Assembly (NCBI RefSeq): GCF_000521785.1
Contig: NZ_JALZ01000001.1
Coordinates: 434,001-498,000, forward strand
Source: Roseivivax halodurans JCM 10272
Lineage (GTDB): Bacteria > Pseudomonadota > Alphaproteobacteria > Rhodobacterales > Rhodobacteraceae
Reading direction: 5' to 3'
Length of the DNA stretch: 64,000 bases
The notes below the pieces were generated by a model. The model did no database searches and was not told where the DNA came from. It saw only the letters and a list, made by a program, of their open reading frames with translations. The translations under genes were made by a program, and so were the position numbers. Positions 41,672 through 50,774 of the stretch are shown here, in pieces. The first letter of the stretch is position 1; the number at the start of each line of letters is the position of its first letter.

Positions 41672-41746
41672 TCCGCTCCGCGTCACCAGCAATAAGACCG
41701 AATGACCGATCCGGGGCGCAACCCCGGTGCCGACTTGGGGGGAGAC

Positions 41747-42619
41747 ATGGCGACCCAGCATTCCCGATCCGCGGCCCGCGTGATGATCGCACCGTCGGTG
41801 ATCCTGCTTCTTCTGTGGATGCTCGTGCCGCTCGGCATGACGATCTACTTCTCGCTTCTCCGCTACAACCTGCTGATGCCGGGGGCGAACCCGTTCATCG
41901 GCTTCGAGAATTACGCCTACTTCCTGACCGACCCGGCCTTCCAGGCAGCGATCTGGAACACGCTGATCCTCGTTGCGGGTGTCCTGTTCATCACGGTGGT
42001 CGGCGGCATCCTGATCGCGCTTCTGCTCGACCAGCCGATGTGGGGGCAGGGGCTCGTCCGAATCCTCGTGATCTCACCTTTCTTCGTGATGCCCACCGTC
42101 TCGGCGCTGGTCTGGAAGAACATGTTCATGAACCCCGTGAACGGGCTCTTCGCGCATCTCTTCGAATTCATCGGATTGCAACCATTCGACTTTCTCAGTC
42201 AGGCGCCGCTCGCCTCGATCATCGGGATCGTCTCGTGGCAGTGGCTGCCCTTCGCGACGCTGATCCTCCTGACGGCGATGCAGTCGCTCGACAGCGAGCA
42301 GATCGAGGCGGCCGAGATGGACGGGGCGTCGCCCTTCAGCCGCTTCTGGTACATCGTCCTGCCGCATCTTTCGCGCGCGATCACCGTCGTGATCCTGATC
42401 CAGACGATCTTCCTTCTGTCGATCTTTGCCGAGATCTTCGTGACGACCGCGGGCGGCCCGGGCACGGCATCGACCAACCTCACGTTCCTGATCTACCTCG
42501 AATCCCTGCAAAGGTTCGACGTGGGCACGGCTTCGGCAGGCGGCGTCGTCGCGATCATCCTCGCCAACATCGTCGCGATCTTCCTGATGCGGATGATCGG
42601 CAAGAACCTGGACGCCTGA
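41747..42619 (+). CDS. smoF: Polyol ABC transporter permease (SmoF-like)
   Basis: A 290-residue MalF-type permease with six helices and the EAA loop EQIEAAEMDGASPFSRFWYIVLP (about residues 200-220, quoted in part) that docks on the ATPase. The ATG at 41747 is chosen because GGGGGGAG precedes it; an ATG 15 codons upstream lacks a site. It pairs with SmoG to form the membrane channel. Confidence 0.9.
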   Translation: MATQHSRSAARVMIAPSVILLLLWMLVPLGMTIYFSLLRYNLLMPGANPFIGFENYAYFLTDPAFQAAIWNTLILVAGVLFITVVGGILIALLLDQPMWGQGLVRILVISPFFVMPTVSALVWKNMFMNPVNGLFAHLFEFIGLQPFDFLSQAPLASIIGIVSWQWLPFATLILLTAMQSLDSEQIEAAEMDGASPFSRFWYIVLPHLSRAITVVILIQTIFLLSIFAEIFVTTAGGPGTASTNLTFLIYLESLQRFDVGTASAGGVVAIILANIVAIFLMRMIGKNLDA

Positions 42620-42635
42620 GGGAGACACCCGGCAC

Positions 42636-43466
42636 ATGGCACGCGCAGTCTCGAACCAGCGCAAGGCGATCAACACGGCGGTGGCCTGGATCATCGCCCT
42701 GTTGATCTTCTTCCCGATCCTCTGGACCATCCTCACCTCGTTCAAGACCGAGGCCGAGGCGATCGCCGATCCACCGAGCTTCCTGTTCTTCAACTGGACG
42801 CTCGACAACTACACCACGGTGCAGGCGCGGTCGGACTACTTCGGCCACTTCTGGAACTCGGTGGTGATCTCGGTGGGCTCGACCATCCTCGGCCTGATCA
42901 TCGCGATCCCGTCGGCTTGGGCGATGGCCTTCGTGCCGGGCAAGCAGACGAAGAACGTCTTGATGTGGATGCTCTCGACCAAGATGCTGCCGCCGGTGGG
43001 CGTGCTAGTGCCGATCTACCTGATCTTCCGCGACGTCGGGCTTCTCGATACGCGGTTCGGCCTGGTGATCGTCCTGATGCTAATCAACCTGCCGATCATC
43101 ATCTGGATGCTCTACTCCTACTTCCGCGAGATCCCGGGCGAAATCCTGGAAGCGGCGCGGATGGACGGGGCGGGGCTTCGCTCCGAGATCCTCTACGTGC
43201 TGACGCCGATGGCGGTGCCGGGTATCGCTTCGACGTTGCTGCTCAACATCATCCTCGCGTGGAACGAGGCGTTCTGGACGCTGACCCTCACCGCCGCCAA
43301 CTCGGCGCCGCTGACGGCGTTCATCGCCAGCTACTCGAGCCCCGAGGGCCTCTTCTACGCCAAGCTCTCCGCCGCATCGACCATGGCGATCGCGCCGATC
43401 CTCATCATGGGCTGGTTCAGCCAGAAGCAACTCGTGCGCGGCCTCACCTTCGGCGCGGTCAAGTAA
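42636..43466 (+). CDS. smoG: Polyol ABC transporter permease (SmoG-like)
   Basis: A 276-residue MalG-type permease with six helices and an EAA loop ILEAARMDGAGLRSEILYVL. It starts 16 bases after smoF with GAGGGAGA upstream. Second half of the channel. Confidence 0.92.
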   Translation: MARAVSNQRKAINTAVAWIIALLIFFPILWTILTSFKTEAEAIADPPSFLFFNWTLDNYTTVQARSDYFGHFWNSVVISVGSTILGLIIAIPSAWAMAFVPGKQTKNVLMWMLSTKMLPPVGVLVPIYLIFRDVGLLDTRFGLVIVLMLINLPIIIWMLYSYFREIPGEILEAARMDGAGLRSEILYVLTPMAVPGIASTLLLNIILAWNEAFWTLTLTAANSAPLTAFIASYSSPEGLFYAKLSAASTMAIAPILIMGWFSQKQLVRGLTFGAVK

Positions 43467-43478
43467 GGGAAAGAACAC

Positions 43479-44480
43479 ATGGGACAGATCACGCTCGAGA
43501 AGGTGACCAAGAGCTTCGGCGACGTCGAAGTCATCCCCCCTCTGGACCTGACCATCGAGGACGGCGAGTTCTGCGTCTTCGTGGGCCCCTCCGGATGCGG
43601 CAAGTCCACGCTGCTGCGGCTCATCGCGGGGCTCGAGGACATCAGTTCGGGGGCCATCAAGATCGACGGCAGCGATGCCTCGGACGTGCCGCCGGCAAAG
43701 CGCGGCCTCGCGATGGTGTTCCAGTCCTACGCGCTCTATCCGCACATGAGCGTGCGCAAGAACATCGCGTTCCCGATGAAGATGGCCGGTGTCTCGCAGG
43801 ACGAGCAGAACCGCCGGATCGAGAGCGCTGCGAAAGCGCTGAACCTGACCGACTACCTTGAGCGCCGGCCCGGCCAGCTTTCCGGTGGCCAGCGACAGCG
43901 CGTCGCGATCGGCCGCGCCATCGTGCGCGAGCCCGCCGCCTTCCTCTTCGACGAGCCGCTCTCGAACCTCGACGCAGCCCTGCGCGTCGGCATGCGGCTC
44001 GAGATCTCAGAACTGCACGAGCGGTTGAAGACCACGATGATCTACGTGACCCACGACCAGGTCGAGGCGATGACCATGGCCGACAAAATCGTCGTTCTCC
44101 GCGCCGGCAATATCGAGCAGGTCGGCTCTCCGCTCGATCTCTACAAGCACCCGCGCAACCTCTTCGTGGCGGGCTTCATTGGCTCGCCCAAGATGAACCT
44201 GATCGAGGGCGAGGCCGCCGCGCGTCACGACGCAAAGACCATCGGGATCCGGCCGGAGCATATCGAGGTGACGGAGGCCGGTGAGTGGCAGGGCCGTGTG
44301 GGTGTCGCAGAGCATCTGGGGTCCGACACCTTCCTGCACGTGCACGATACGGGCCTCACCGACATCCTGACGGTTCGCTCGACAGGAGAGATGGGGCTGC
44401 GGCATGGCGACTGCGTGAGCCTCAGCCCGCGCCACGATCAGATCCACCGCTTCGACGCGTCCGGCCTGAGGATGGCGTGA
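43479..44480 (+). CDS. smoK: Polyol ABC transporter ATP-binding protein (SmoK/UgpC-like)
   Basis: A 333-residue MalK-type ATPase. Walker [15 protein letters not shown]-loop [10 protein letters not shown], signature [14 protein letters not shown], Walker [13 protein letters not shown]-loop [12 protein letters not shown], then a TOBE/regulatory domain from about residue 235 ([10 protein letters not shown]). Its stop shares one base with the start of the SDR gene (TGATG), linking transport and first oxidation. Confidence 0.95.
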   Translation: MGQITLEKVTKSFGDVEVIPPLDLTIEDGEFCVFVGPSGCGKSTLLRLIAGLEDISSGAIKIDGSDASDVPPAKRGLAMVFQSYALYPHMSVRKNIAFPMKMAGVSQDEQNRRIESAAKALNLTDYLERRPGQLSGGQRQRVAIGRAIVREPAAFLFDEPLSNLDAALRVGMRLEISELHERLKTTMIYVTHDQVEAMTMADKIVVLRAGNIEQVGSPLDLYKHPRNLFVAGFIGSPKMNLIEGEAAARHDAKTIGIRPEHIEVTEAGEWQGRVGVAEHLGSDTFLHVHDTGLTDILTVRSTGEMGLRHGDCVSLSPRHDQIHRFDASGLRMA

Positions 44481-45250
44481 TGCGCCTCGACGGAAAGACG
44501 GCCCTGATCACCGGCGCGGCGCGGGGGATCGGCCTCGCCTTCGCCAGGGCCTATGTCGCCGAGGGTGCGCGCGTCGCCATTGCCGACATCGATATCGGCA
44601 GGGCACGGGGAGCGGCGGACGAGATCGGCGAAGGCGCGATCGCGGTCGAGATGGACGTAACCAGTCAGTCCTCGATCGACACGGGGGTCGAAGCCGCCGT
44701 CGAAGGCCTCGGCCGGATCGACATCCTGATCAACAACGCGGCGATCTTCACCGCGGCGCCGATCACCGAGATCACCCGCGAAGATTATGACCGGGCTTTC
44801 AGCGTCAACGTCTCCGGCACGCTCTTCACACTTCAAGCCGTCGCCCGCCACATGATCGACCGTGGCATCAAGGGCCGGATCATCAACATGGCGAGCCAGG
44901 CCGGCCGCAGGGGCGAGCCGCTCGTCGCGGTCTATTGTTCCACCAAGGCGGCGGTGATCAGCCTGACCCAATCAGCGGGTCTCAACCTCATTTCTCACGG
45001 CATCAACGTGAACGCGATCTCGCCGGGCGTGGTCGACGGAGAACACTGGGACGGTGTTGACGCCTTCTTTGCCAAGTACGAAGGCAAGGCACCGGGGCAG
45101 AAGAAGGCCGAGGTCGGCGTCGCCGTGCCCTTCGGCCGGATGGGCACGGCCGATGACCTGACCGGCATGGCCGTGTTCCTCGCGAGCGACGAGGCCCGCT
45201 ACATCGTCGCGCAAACCTACAATGTGGATGGCGGCCAATGGATGAGCTGA
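44480..45250 (+). CDS. smoS: Sorbitol dehydrogenase, SDR family (SmoS-like)
   Basis: A 256-residue short-chain dehydrogenase. Cofactor loop TGAARGIG, NNAAIF, catalytic Ser in NMASQAGRRG, and YxxxK in VYCSTKAAVISL. In Rhodobacter this enzyme oxidises D-glucitol to D-fructose (also L-iditol/galactitol) with NAD+. The start overlaps smoK; the end overlaps mtlK by 13 bases. Confidence 0.9.
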   Translation: MRLDGKTALITGAARGIGLAFARAYVAEGARVAIADIDIGRARGAADEIGEGAIAVEMDVTSQSSIDTGVEAAVEGLGRIDILINNAAIFTAAPITEITREDYDRAFSVNVSGTLFTLQAVARHMIDRGIKGRIINMASQAGRRGEPLVAVYCSTKAAVISLTQSAGLNLISHGINVNAISPGVVDGEHWDGVDAFFAKYEGKAPGQKKAEVGVAVPFGRMGTADDLTGMAVFLASDEARYIVAQTYNVDGGQWMS

Positions 45251-46731
45251 AGAACACCCCCGTGCCCCTGCGCCGCGACCGCCTGTCCGAAGTGCCGGCC
45301 GAGATCGGGACTCCGGACTATTCCGCCTCTGAGCTGACGCCGGGCATCGTCCATATCGGCACCGGCAACTTCCATCGGGCCCACCAGGCCTGGTACCTCC
45401 ACCGCCTGATGCAGGACGGACAGGCCCGCGATTGGGCCATCGTCGGCGCGGGCGTCCGTCCGGGCGATGCGGCCATGCGCGAGAAGCTCCTCGCGCAGGA
45501 ATGCGTCACGACCCTCATAGAACTGAGCCCGGAAGGCACCTCGGCCGAGATCACCGGCTCCATGATCGATTTTGTTCCGGTCGACGAGGACAACGCCTCG
45601 CTGGTCGCGTGCATGGCCGATCCGGCCATTCGCATCGTGTCGCTGACCGTGACCGAAGGCGGGTATTACGTGGACCCGTCGACCGGCAAGTTCGACCCGG
45701 ATCACCCCGACATCCTCCACGATGCGGCGCATCCGAGCGAGCCTCGAACCGCCTTCGGCGCCATCATCGAGGCGCTCCGTCAGCGGCGAGATGCAGGGCA
45801 GGGCCCGTTCACCGTCCAGAGCTGCGACAACCTCCGCGGCAACGGCGACATCACCCGGGACACCGTTCTGTCGCTCGCGCGGCTCATCGACAAGGATCTC
45901 GCGGACTGGATCGAGGCGCACTGCACCTTCCCGAACTCTATGGTCGATTGCATCGTGCCCGCGACCGGACCGGACGAGATCGCAGCGGCCCGCGCGCTCG
46001 GCGTCGATGACGCCGCGCCAGTAACCCACGAGAACTTCCGTCAGTGGGTGATCGAGGATTCCTTCTGCGCCGGCCGGCCGGACTGGGACCGTGTCGGCGC
46101 GACCTTCACCGACCGCGTCCACGATTACGAGACGATGAAGATCCGCATTCTCAACGCCGGTCACCAGGTTCTCGCGAATGCGGGCGAAGTGCTGTCGGTG
46201 CCGACGATTGCGGATTGCATGGCCCATCCCGATATCTCCGCCTTCTGGCGCAAGGTCGAGCGGGACGAGATCGTGCCGCATGTGGACCCCGTTCCGGGCA
46301 TGACCCCCGAGGATTACGTCACCCTCATCGAGGAACGGTTTGCCAATCCTGCGATTCGCGATACCACGCGCCGCGTTGCGTTCGACGGCTCGTCCCGGCA
46401 TTCCGGCTTCGTGCTGCCCATCCTGCGGGACGCGCTCGCGTCCGGCGCGCCGGTGGAGGGCTTGATCCTGGTAGAGGCGCTCTGGGCCCGGATGTGTCAT
46501 GGGACGCGCGAGGACGGCAGCGAGATTGCGCCCAACGATCCCAACTGGCCCGCTTTGATGGCCGCGTCTGCGGCTGCGAGGGAGGACCCGCAGGCCTGGC
46601 TCGAGCAGCGCGGGATCTATGGCGATCTCGCCGAGGACAGGCGCGTGTCCGAACCCTTCGCACGCTGGCTCGAAACGATCTGGCAGCAGGGGACAGAGGC
46701 GGCGCTCCGGGCATATGTGAACGCTCGATAG
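45238..46731 (+). CDS. mtlK: Mannitol 2-dehydrogenase
   Basis: A 497-residue polyol-specific long-chain dehydrogenase that oxidises D-mannitol to D-fructose (and D-arabinitol to xylulose) with NAD+. N-terminal cofactor motif IVHIGTGNFHRAHQAWYLH; catalytic KxxxxNxxH in MKIRILNAGHQVLA. It is the last gene of the operon here: the xylulokinase (xylB) found next in Rhodobacter sphaeroides is absent from this spot. Confidence 0.94.
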   Translation: MDELKNTPVPLRRDRLSEVPAEIGTPDYSASELTPGIVHIGTGNFHRAHQAWYLHRLMQDGQARDWAIVGAGVRPGDAAMREKLLAQECVTTLIELSPEGTSAEITGSMIDFVPVDEDNASLVACMADPAIRIVSLTVTEGGYYVDPSTGKFDPDHPDILHDAAHPSEPRTAFGAIIEALRQRRDAGQGPFTVQSCDNLRGNGDITRDTVLSLARLIDKDLADWIEAHCTFPNSMVDCIVPATGPDEIAAARALGVDDAAPVTHENFRQWVIEDSFCAGRPDWDRVGATFTDRVHDYETMKIRILNAGHQVLANAGEVLSVPTIADCMAHPDISAFWRKVERDEIVPHVDPVPGMTPEDYVTLIEERFANPAIRDTTRRVAFDGSSRHSGFVLPILRDALASGAPVEGLILVEALWARMCHGTREDGSEIAPNDPNWPALMAASAAAREDPQAWLEQRGIYGDLAEDRRVSEPFARWLETIWQQGTEAALRAYVNAR

Positions 46732-46837
46732 GCGGAGAACCCTAGGACGGACGTTGGGAACGTTGTTGCCGTTGCGTGAACCGGCTCGACGCGATTACTC
46801 TGCGCCTCGCAGGCACACAAAAGAAACGGTCGAGGCA

Positions 46838-47359
46838 ATGGGACAGAAACGGGTACTGAGAGCGACTCTCATGTCGCTTACGCTGGCGGCGCTTGCGGCA
46901 TGCGGCGGCGGACGCAGCGACGAGGGAATGCGGTTCAGAGGCAACGATGTCGACTGCCTCGCACGCGCGATGTATTTCGAATCCATCCGCTCTAGCCGCG
47001 ACGGCATGATCGCGGTCGGCAGTGTCGTGATGAATCGCGTTGAGTCGGGAGATTTCCCGGACACCGTTTGCGGAGTCGTGGGCCAACGCGGTCAGTTCGC
47101 GCCGGGCGTGCTGTCGCGCTCGATGTCGAGCCGAGCGGCGCCCCTGGCGCGGGACAGCGCCACCGCGGTCCTGCGAGGCGAGCGCCATCCTCTGGTCGGC
47201 AACTCGCGGTTCTTCCACGCTGCGACCTACCACGCGGGCTACAACAACATGCACTATACGGTGACCGCGGGGGGCAACGCATTCTACGAAAAGCGCGATC
47301 CGGCCCGGGTGACACGCCCGAACCCGATGCCCCCGATCGAGGGTCTTACGGGGCGTTGA
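46838..47359 (+). CDS. SleB-like cell-wall hydrolase lipoprotein
   Basis: A 173-residue lipoprotein: signal with lipobox LAALAAC (Cys about residue 22), then a SleB-type domain with DCLARAMYFESIRSSRDG (likely catalytic Glu), GSVVMNRVESGDFPDTVCGVV, and FFHAATYHAGYNN. The ATG at 46838 puts the lipobox in place; an ATG 28 codons earlier would bury it. It is a paralogue of the protein at 15517, differing in membrane attachment. Confidence 0.85.
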   Translation: MGQKRVLRATLMSLTLAALAACGGGRSDEGMRFRGNDVDCLARAMYFESIRSSRDGMIAVGSVVMNRVESGDFPDTVCGVVGQRGQFAPGVLSRSMSSRAAPLARDSATAVLRGERHPLVGNSRFFHAATYHAGYNNMHYTVTAGGNAFYEKRDPARVTRPNPMPPIEGLTGR

Positions 47360-47489
47360 CCGCAACTCGCCAGGACCCGCCCCTTGCGCGTAGCTGCAAC
47401 CGGGGCCTTCCGCGCGACAGCCGCGAAACAGGAGCCACGGATCGGCGCTTCGACGAAGTCGCCGTCCGGGCCGTCCTTCGGTTGCGGGA

Positions 47490-48176
47490 CTAGGTCAGCC
47501 AGGCTTCATAATCGCTGACCAAGAGGTGGAGCGGGTCTGTATCTTCCTCGATCGTCGCGAAACGGCCGATCTTTTCGCGGAAGATATTGTCTGTCTCGTC
47601 GTCGTTGACCGTCGAAACCTCCCCGATGAGCACGTCGCCCCCCTCGCCCCAGAAGGCGTGCCAGTCGCCCGGCATGAGCGTGATGCTTTCGCCCGGGGCG
47701 AATCTCAACTTTTCACCCGGCTCAAAGGATCGCACCACGCCGTCGCACATCACGGTGCCGCCACGGTCTTCGGCGAACGCGCCGTCGACGTCAGAGCCGT
47801 AGAGTTCGACCACCATCGTCGCTCCGCCGCGATTGATGATGTCCTCGGCCTTGATGGCATGGGTGTGCAGCGGCGACAGCTGATCCTGTCGCGAGATCAG
47901 CAGTTTCTCGGCATAACACATGCCGCGGCCCGCAGTCAGATCGTCGAGCCGGCCGTTCCGGAGCGTGAAGAGGAAGAGACCCATCTCGTCGAAGCGGCCT
48001 TCGCCGTAATCGGTGATGTCCCAGCCGCAGCGGCTGTCGACGACGTGACGCGCTTCGCCGGCGCGGGCGCGGAACGCTTCGGGGCTCCAATAGGCGAAGG
48101 GGGGGAGGGAACAGCCGTGGCGGCGGATCATCTCGTCCGCCGCCGCCAGGATGTCGTTGATCTCGGATCGTTTCAT
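47490..48176 (-). CDS. D-lyxose / D-mannose isomerase family protein
   Basis: A 228-residue cupin-fold sugar isomerase. Metal ligands are in LHTHAIKAEDIINRGG (two His and a Glu) and the later GDWHAFWGEGGD. The family interconverts D-lyxose/D-xylulose and D-mannose/D-fructose. It lies near, but opposite to, the polyol operon, whose products are fructose and xylulose, which fits such a role. GGGAGGG precedes the ATG at 48176. Confidence 0.8.
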   Translation of the reverse strand: MKRSEINDILAAADEMIRRHGCSLPPFAYWSPEAFRARAGEARHVVDSRCGWDITDYGEGRFDEMGLFLFTLRNGRLDDLTAGRGMCYAEKLLISRQDQLSPLHTHAIKAEDIINRGGATMVVELYGSDVDGAFAEDRGGTVMCDGVVRSFEPGEKLRFAPGESITLMPGDWHAFWGEGGDVLIGEVSTVNDDETDNIFREKIGRFATIEEDTDPLHLLVSDYEAWLT

Positions 48177-48237
48177 GTCGCCCTCCCGCAGCATCCGGAT
48201 CCCTCGATAGCGGGCGCCGGGGCGGGAGGGAAGTGGT

Positions 48238-48831
48238 TCAGGACGCGGCGCTCGTCGGGCGTTTCGGATAAAGGACCACGAGCGAGTTCATCGGCACCTT
48301 GTCGTAGAGATGCGTCATGTGCTCGTTGACGAGACCGGCGCAGCCGTTCGAGACCGCCCGTCCGATGGTCGCCGGATCGTTCGTGCCGTGAATGCGGAGG
48401 AACGTGTCCCCCCGCTCCTCGGTGAAGAGATAGAGCGCCCGTGCCCCAAGCGGATTGTCGGGCCCGCCGGGCATGCCGTCCTCGTATTGCTTGTACTTCT
48501 CGGGCTCGCGCTCGATCATGCCGGGGGTCGGTGTCCAGGAGGGCCATTCCTTCTTTGCACCGACATAGAAGGTGCCCGTCTCGTAGAGATTGTCGCGGCC
48601 GACGCGGATGGGATAGACCCACGCGAAGCCGTCCGGGAGTGTCCAGTAGAGCCGGAAGGCATCGGGAAAGACATGGACCTGGTAAGGCGGCAGAGGCTGG
48701 GCGAGCTCGACGATGTGGGGCGCCATCAGTCCGGGAACTTCGGCCTCGGTTTGGACCTGGTTCTGTGCCCGCACCAGCGCGGGCGTGCCCGCCAACGCCA
48801 GGCCTCCGGCGATCATCTCTCTTCGATTCAT
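48238..48831 (-). CDS. L,D-transpeptidase (YkuD domain)
   Basis: A 197-residue exported enzyme that cross-links peptidoglycan or attaches proteins to it. The signal MNRREMIAGGLALAGTPALV has a twin-Arg and may use Tat. The YkuD catalytic block is intact: RIHGTNDPATIGRAVSNGC, with the nucleophile Cys and upstream His. The ATG at 48831 follows AGGCAGG; earlier ATGs would add a non-signal leader. Confidence 0.9.
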   Translation of the reverse strand: MNRREMIAGGLALAGTPALVRAQNQVQTEAEVPGLMAPHIVELAQPLPPYQVHVFPDAFRLYWTLPDGFAWVYPIRVGRDNLYETGTFYVGAKKEWPSWTPTPGMIEREPEKYKQYEDGMPGGPDNPLGARALYLFTEERGDTFLRIHGTNDPATIGRAVSNGCAGLVNEHMTHLYDKVPMNSLVVLYPKRPTSAAS

Positions 48832-49009
48832 GTCCTGCCTCAAATCACGGGTACTGAAGATGTAATTGTGGGAACTGCCCCAGAGTTCCGGCGCAACCCT
48901 ATCACAGAAACGGTGACGTCGCGGTCTCTTTCGAGCGAGCAGCCGATCCGGCGGGACTGACATGCACCTGCGCGGTGGCATGTGACACGCCCGCAAGCAG
49001 CTCCCATCA

Positions 49010-49642
49010 TCAATCCTGGCGCAGCCGGATATCGGGTTTTCGGCTCCGTGTGGCGACGAGACGACCGTTGGGCAGGTCGTTATCCTCCAGCTTTGAGTGG
49101 ATCTCGGGTTCGGCCAGACCGTGGCCGGTCCAGCGTTCCACGAGGCGCGCGCGCAAAATGTCTTCTGGCACGTCGATCAGCACGGTCAGATCGAAGAGGG
49201 GGGCGAGCCGGTCCCATGGCCTCTCGTCCAGCAGGAGGTAGTTTCCTTCCACCAGGACGATTTCGACGGTTTTTGGGATCGTCCGGGCCCCCGCGCGCGC
49301 GATCTCGATCTTTCGATCGAAGACCGGGACGGCGATCTCGTCATCGGCATTCTCGCGCAGCCGGCCGATCATGTGCGCAAGTCCTCCGACGTCGAATGTG
49401 TGTGGTGCGCCCTTGCGCGCGCGCCATCCGCGATCCTCGAGCAGCAGGTCATCGTAATGGTACCCGTCCATCGCCAGGATGGAGGCCCGACCGGGTCTGT
49501 CACTGTTGATCGTAGCGGCCAACCTCTCGGCGGTTGTGGACTTGCCCGACCCCGGCGCTCCGACGATGGCCACCAGCTGGCGGCGCGGCGGCAGGTCGGA
49601 AAGGCGGGCGGCGAGATCGTCTTGCGAGAGTGTTTCTGTCAT
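49010..49642 (-). CDS. Nucleoside/sugar kinase-like P-loop protein (FrcK-like)
   Basis: A 210-residue P-loop kinase of the uridine kinase/phosphoribulokinase fold. Walker A is VAIVGAPGSGKSTTAERL; MDGYHYDD and EGNYLLLDERPWDRLAPL are typical of the FrcK/PanK-like branch. Homologues often sit beside sugar ABC transporters. The substrate is unknown; fructose or a nucleoside-like sugar is possible given the neighbouring polyol genes. Confidence 0.8.
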   Translation of the reverse strand: MTETLSQDDLAARLSDLPPRRQLVAIVGAPGSGKSTTAERLAATINSDRPGRASILAMDGYHYDDLLLEDRGWRARKGAPHTFDVGGLAHMIGRLRENADDEIAVPVFDRKIEIARAGARTIPKTVEIVLVEGNYLLLDERPWDRLAPLFDLTVLIDVPEDILRARLVERWTGHGLAEPEIHSKLEDNDLPNGRLVATRSRKPDIRLRQD

Positions 49643-49769
49643 CGGATCGGCCGGTACTGACTCGCATTTGACGTGAGGGGCTTCGAAAGATCTCGGATAG
49701 CTTGCGGCAGATCGCAAGTCCCTGGATCAGTCTCGGGCGCGGATTTCTCCAAGGGACCGAGCACGGCGG

Positions 49770-50582
49770 CTATGCGCGGTAGCTCGAGGGAGCGCCGATC
49801 GCGGCGCTCAGCGATTGCGCCGCGCCCACCACATGAACGGCAATGTTCGCGATCCGGTCCCGGCCGAAACGTGCGACCGGACCCGAAACCGAGATCCCCG
49901 CCGCGGCATCGCCCGAGGCGTCGAAGACCGGGGCGGCGACGCAAAACATGCCTTCGGTCTTTTCCTCCTCGTCCACCGCGTAGCCGCGTTCGCGGGTGAG
50001 GTCGCAATCCGTCAGAAGCGCGGCGCGCGTGGTCAGGGTGGAGGCGGTGAAGCCGGGCAGCGGCACGGAGAGAAACGCGTCGAACCGCTCCTGCGGCATG
50101 TGGGCGAGAAGGGCCTTTCCGATGCCGGAGGCGTGGAGCGGCGAGAGTGTGCCGGGAGGAAAGAAGGCACGGATCGGCGCGTGCGTCTCGGCCTGGCTGA
50201 CGAAGAGAACCGAGCGTTCCCGAACCATCCCGAGATTTGCGGTCTCGCCGGTGGCTTCCATCAGGCGGCGCAGGATCGGCTTCGCCCGTTCCACGATGGA
50301 GGTGCGACGCAGGAACTGCGCCCCGATCACGAAGGCCTGCGCACCCATCGACCAGGTCTGAAGATCGCGGTCGAACTCGACGAGCCCGCGCCCTTCGAGA
50401 GTGACGAGGGTCCGGTAGACGGTCGCCGGGGCCTGCCCGAGCCCAGCGGCAAGATCCGAGAGCGTCAGACCCTGATGCGCGCTCACATATTGCAGCACCT
50501 CCATGGCCCGGTCGAGCGACTTGATCATGTACTCGCCGCGGTTGTCGCGCCAGCCGCGCGGACGCCCTCTAGTCCGACGCAT
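49770..50582 (-). CDS. bhcR: IclR-family regulator of the beta-hydroxyaspartate cycle
   Basis: A 270-residue IclR regulator: basic N-terminal tail (MRRTRGRPRGWRD), winged HTH (LTLSDLAAGLGQAPATVYRT), and an effector domain (about 95-265; GKALLAHMPQERFDAFL, ERGYAVDEEEKTEGMFCVAA). In Paracoccus denitrificans BhcR senses glyoxylate and controls bhcABCD. It is divergent from bhcA with a 192-base gap holding a palindrome. The ATG at 50582 keeps the basic tail seen in relatives; one 18 codons later lacks a ribosome binding site. Confidence 0.9.
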   Translation of the reverse strand: MRRTRGRPRGWRDNRGEYMIKSLDRAMEVLQYVSAHQGLTLSDLAAGLGQAPATVYRTLVTLEGRGLVEFDRDLQTWSMGAQAFVIGAQFLRRTSIVERAKPILRRLMEATGETANLGMVRERSVLFVSQAETHAPIRAFFPPGTLSPLHASGIGKALLAHMPQERFDAFLSVPLPGFTASTLTTRAALLTDCDLTRERGYAVDEEEKTEGMFCVAAPVFDASGDAAAGISVSGPVARFGRDRIANIAVHVVGAAQSLSAAIGAPSSYRA

Positions 50583-50635
50583 CCGAGGTGTCGCTTCCTC
50601 GCCCAATGTCGTTATCTCCGCCGCATGAATTCGAG

Positions 50636-50690
50636 TTTCACATTGTGAAAAATATAAGGCGTTGACAGGACAGGAGCAATTGCAAATATG
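50636..50690. promoter_or_regulatory. bhcR/bhcA divergent promoters with BhcR-type palindrome
   Basis: TTTCACATTGTGAAA (50636-50650) is a perfect 15-bp palindrome of the IclR type. On the plus strand TTGACA (50662) with a weak AATATG 17 bases on suits bhcA. On the minus strand TTGCTC-N17-TATATT places the bhcR -10 against the palindrome, consistent with autoregulation. Confidence 0.55.
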
Positions 50691-50774
50691 TCCGTGATGG
50701 TGATTGCTGCGAAATAATTGTGCGCACTCGTTGCCGTTCGTATGGTCGAACTCCGTCCCGTGCGAGGTGCCAGA

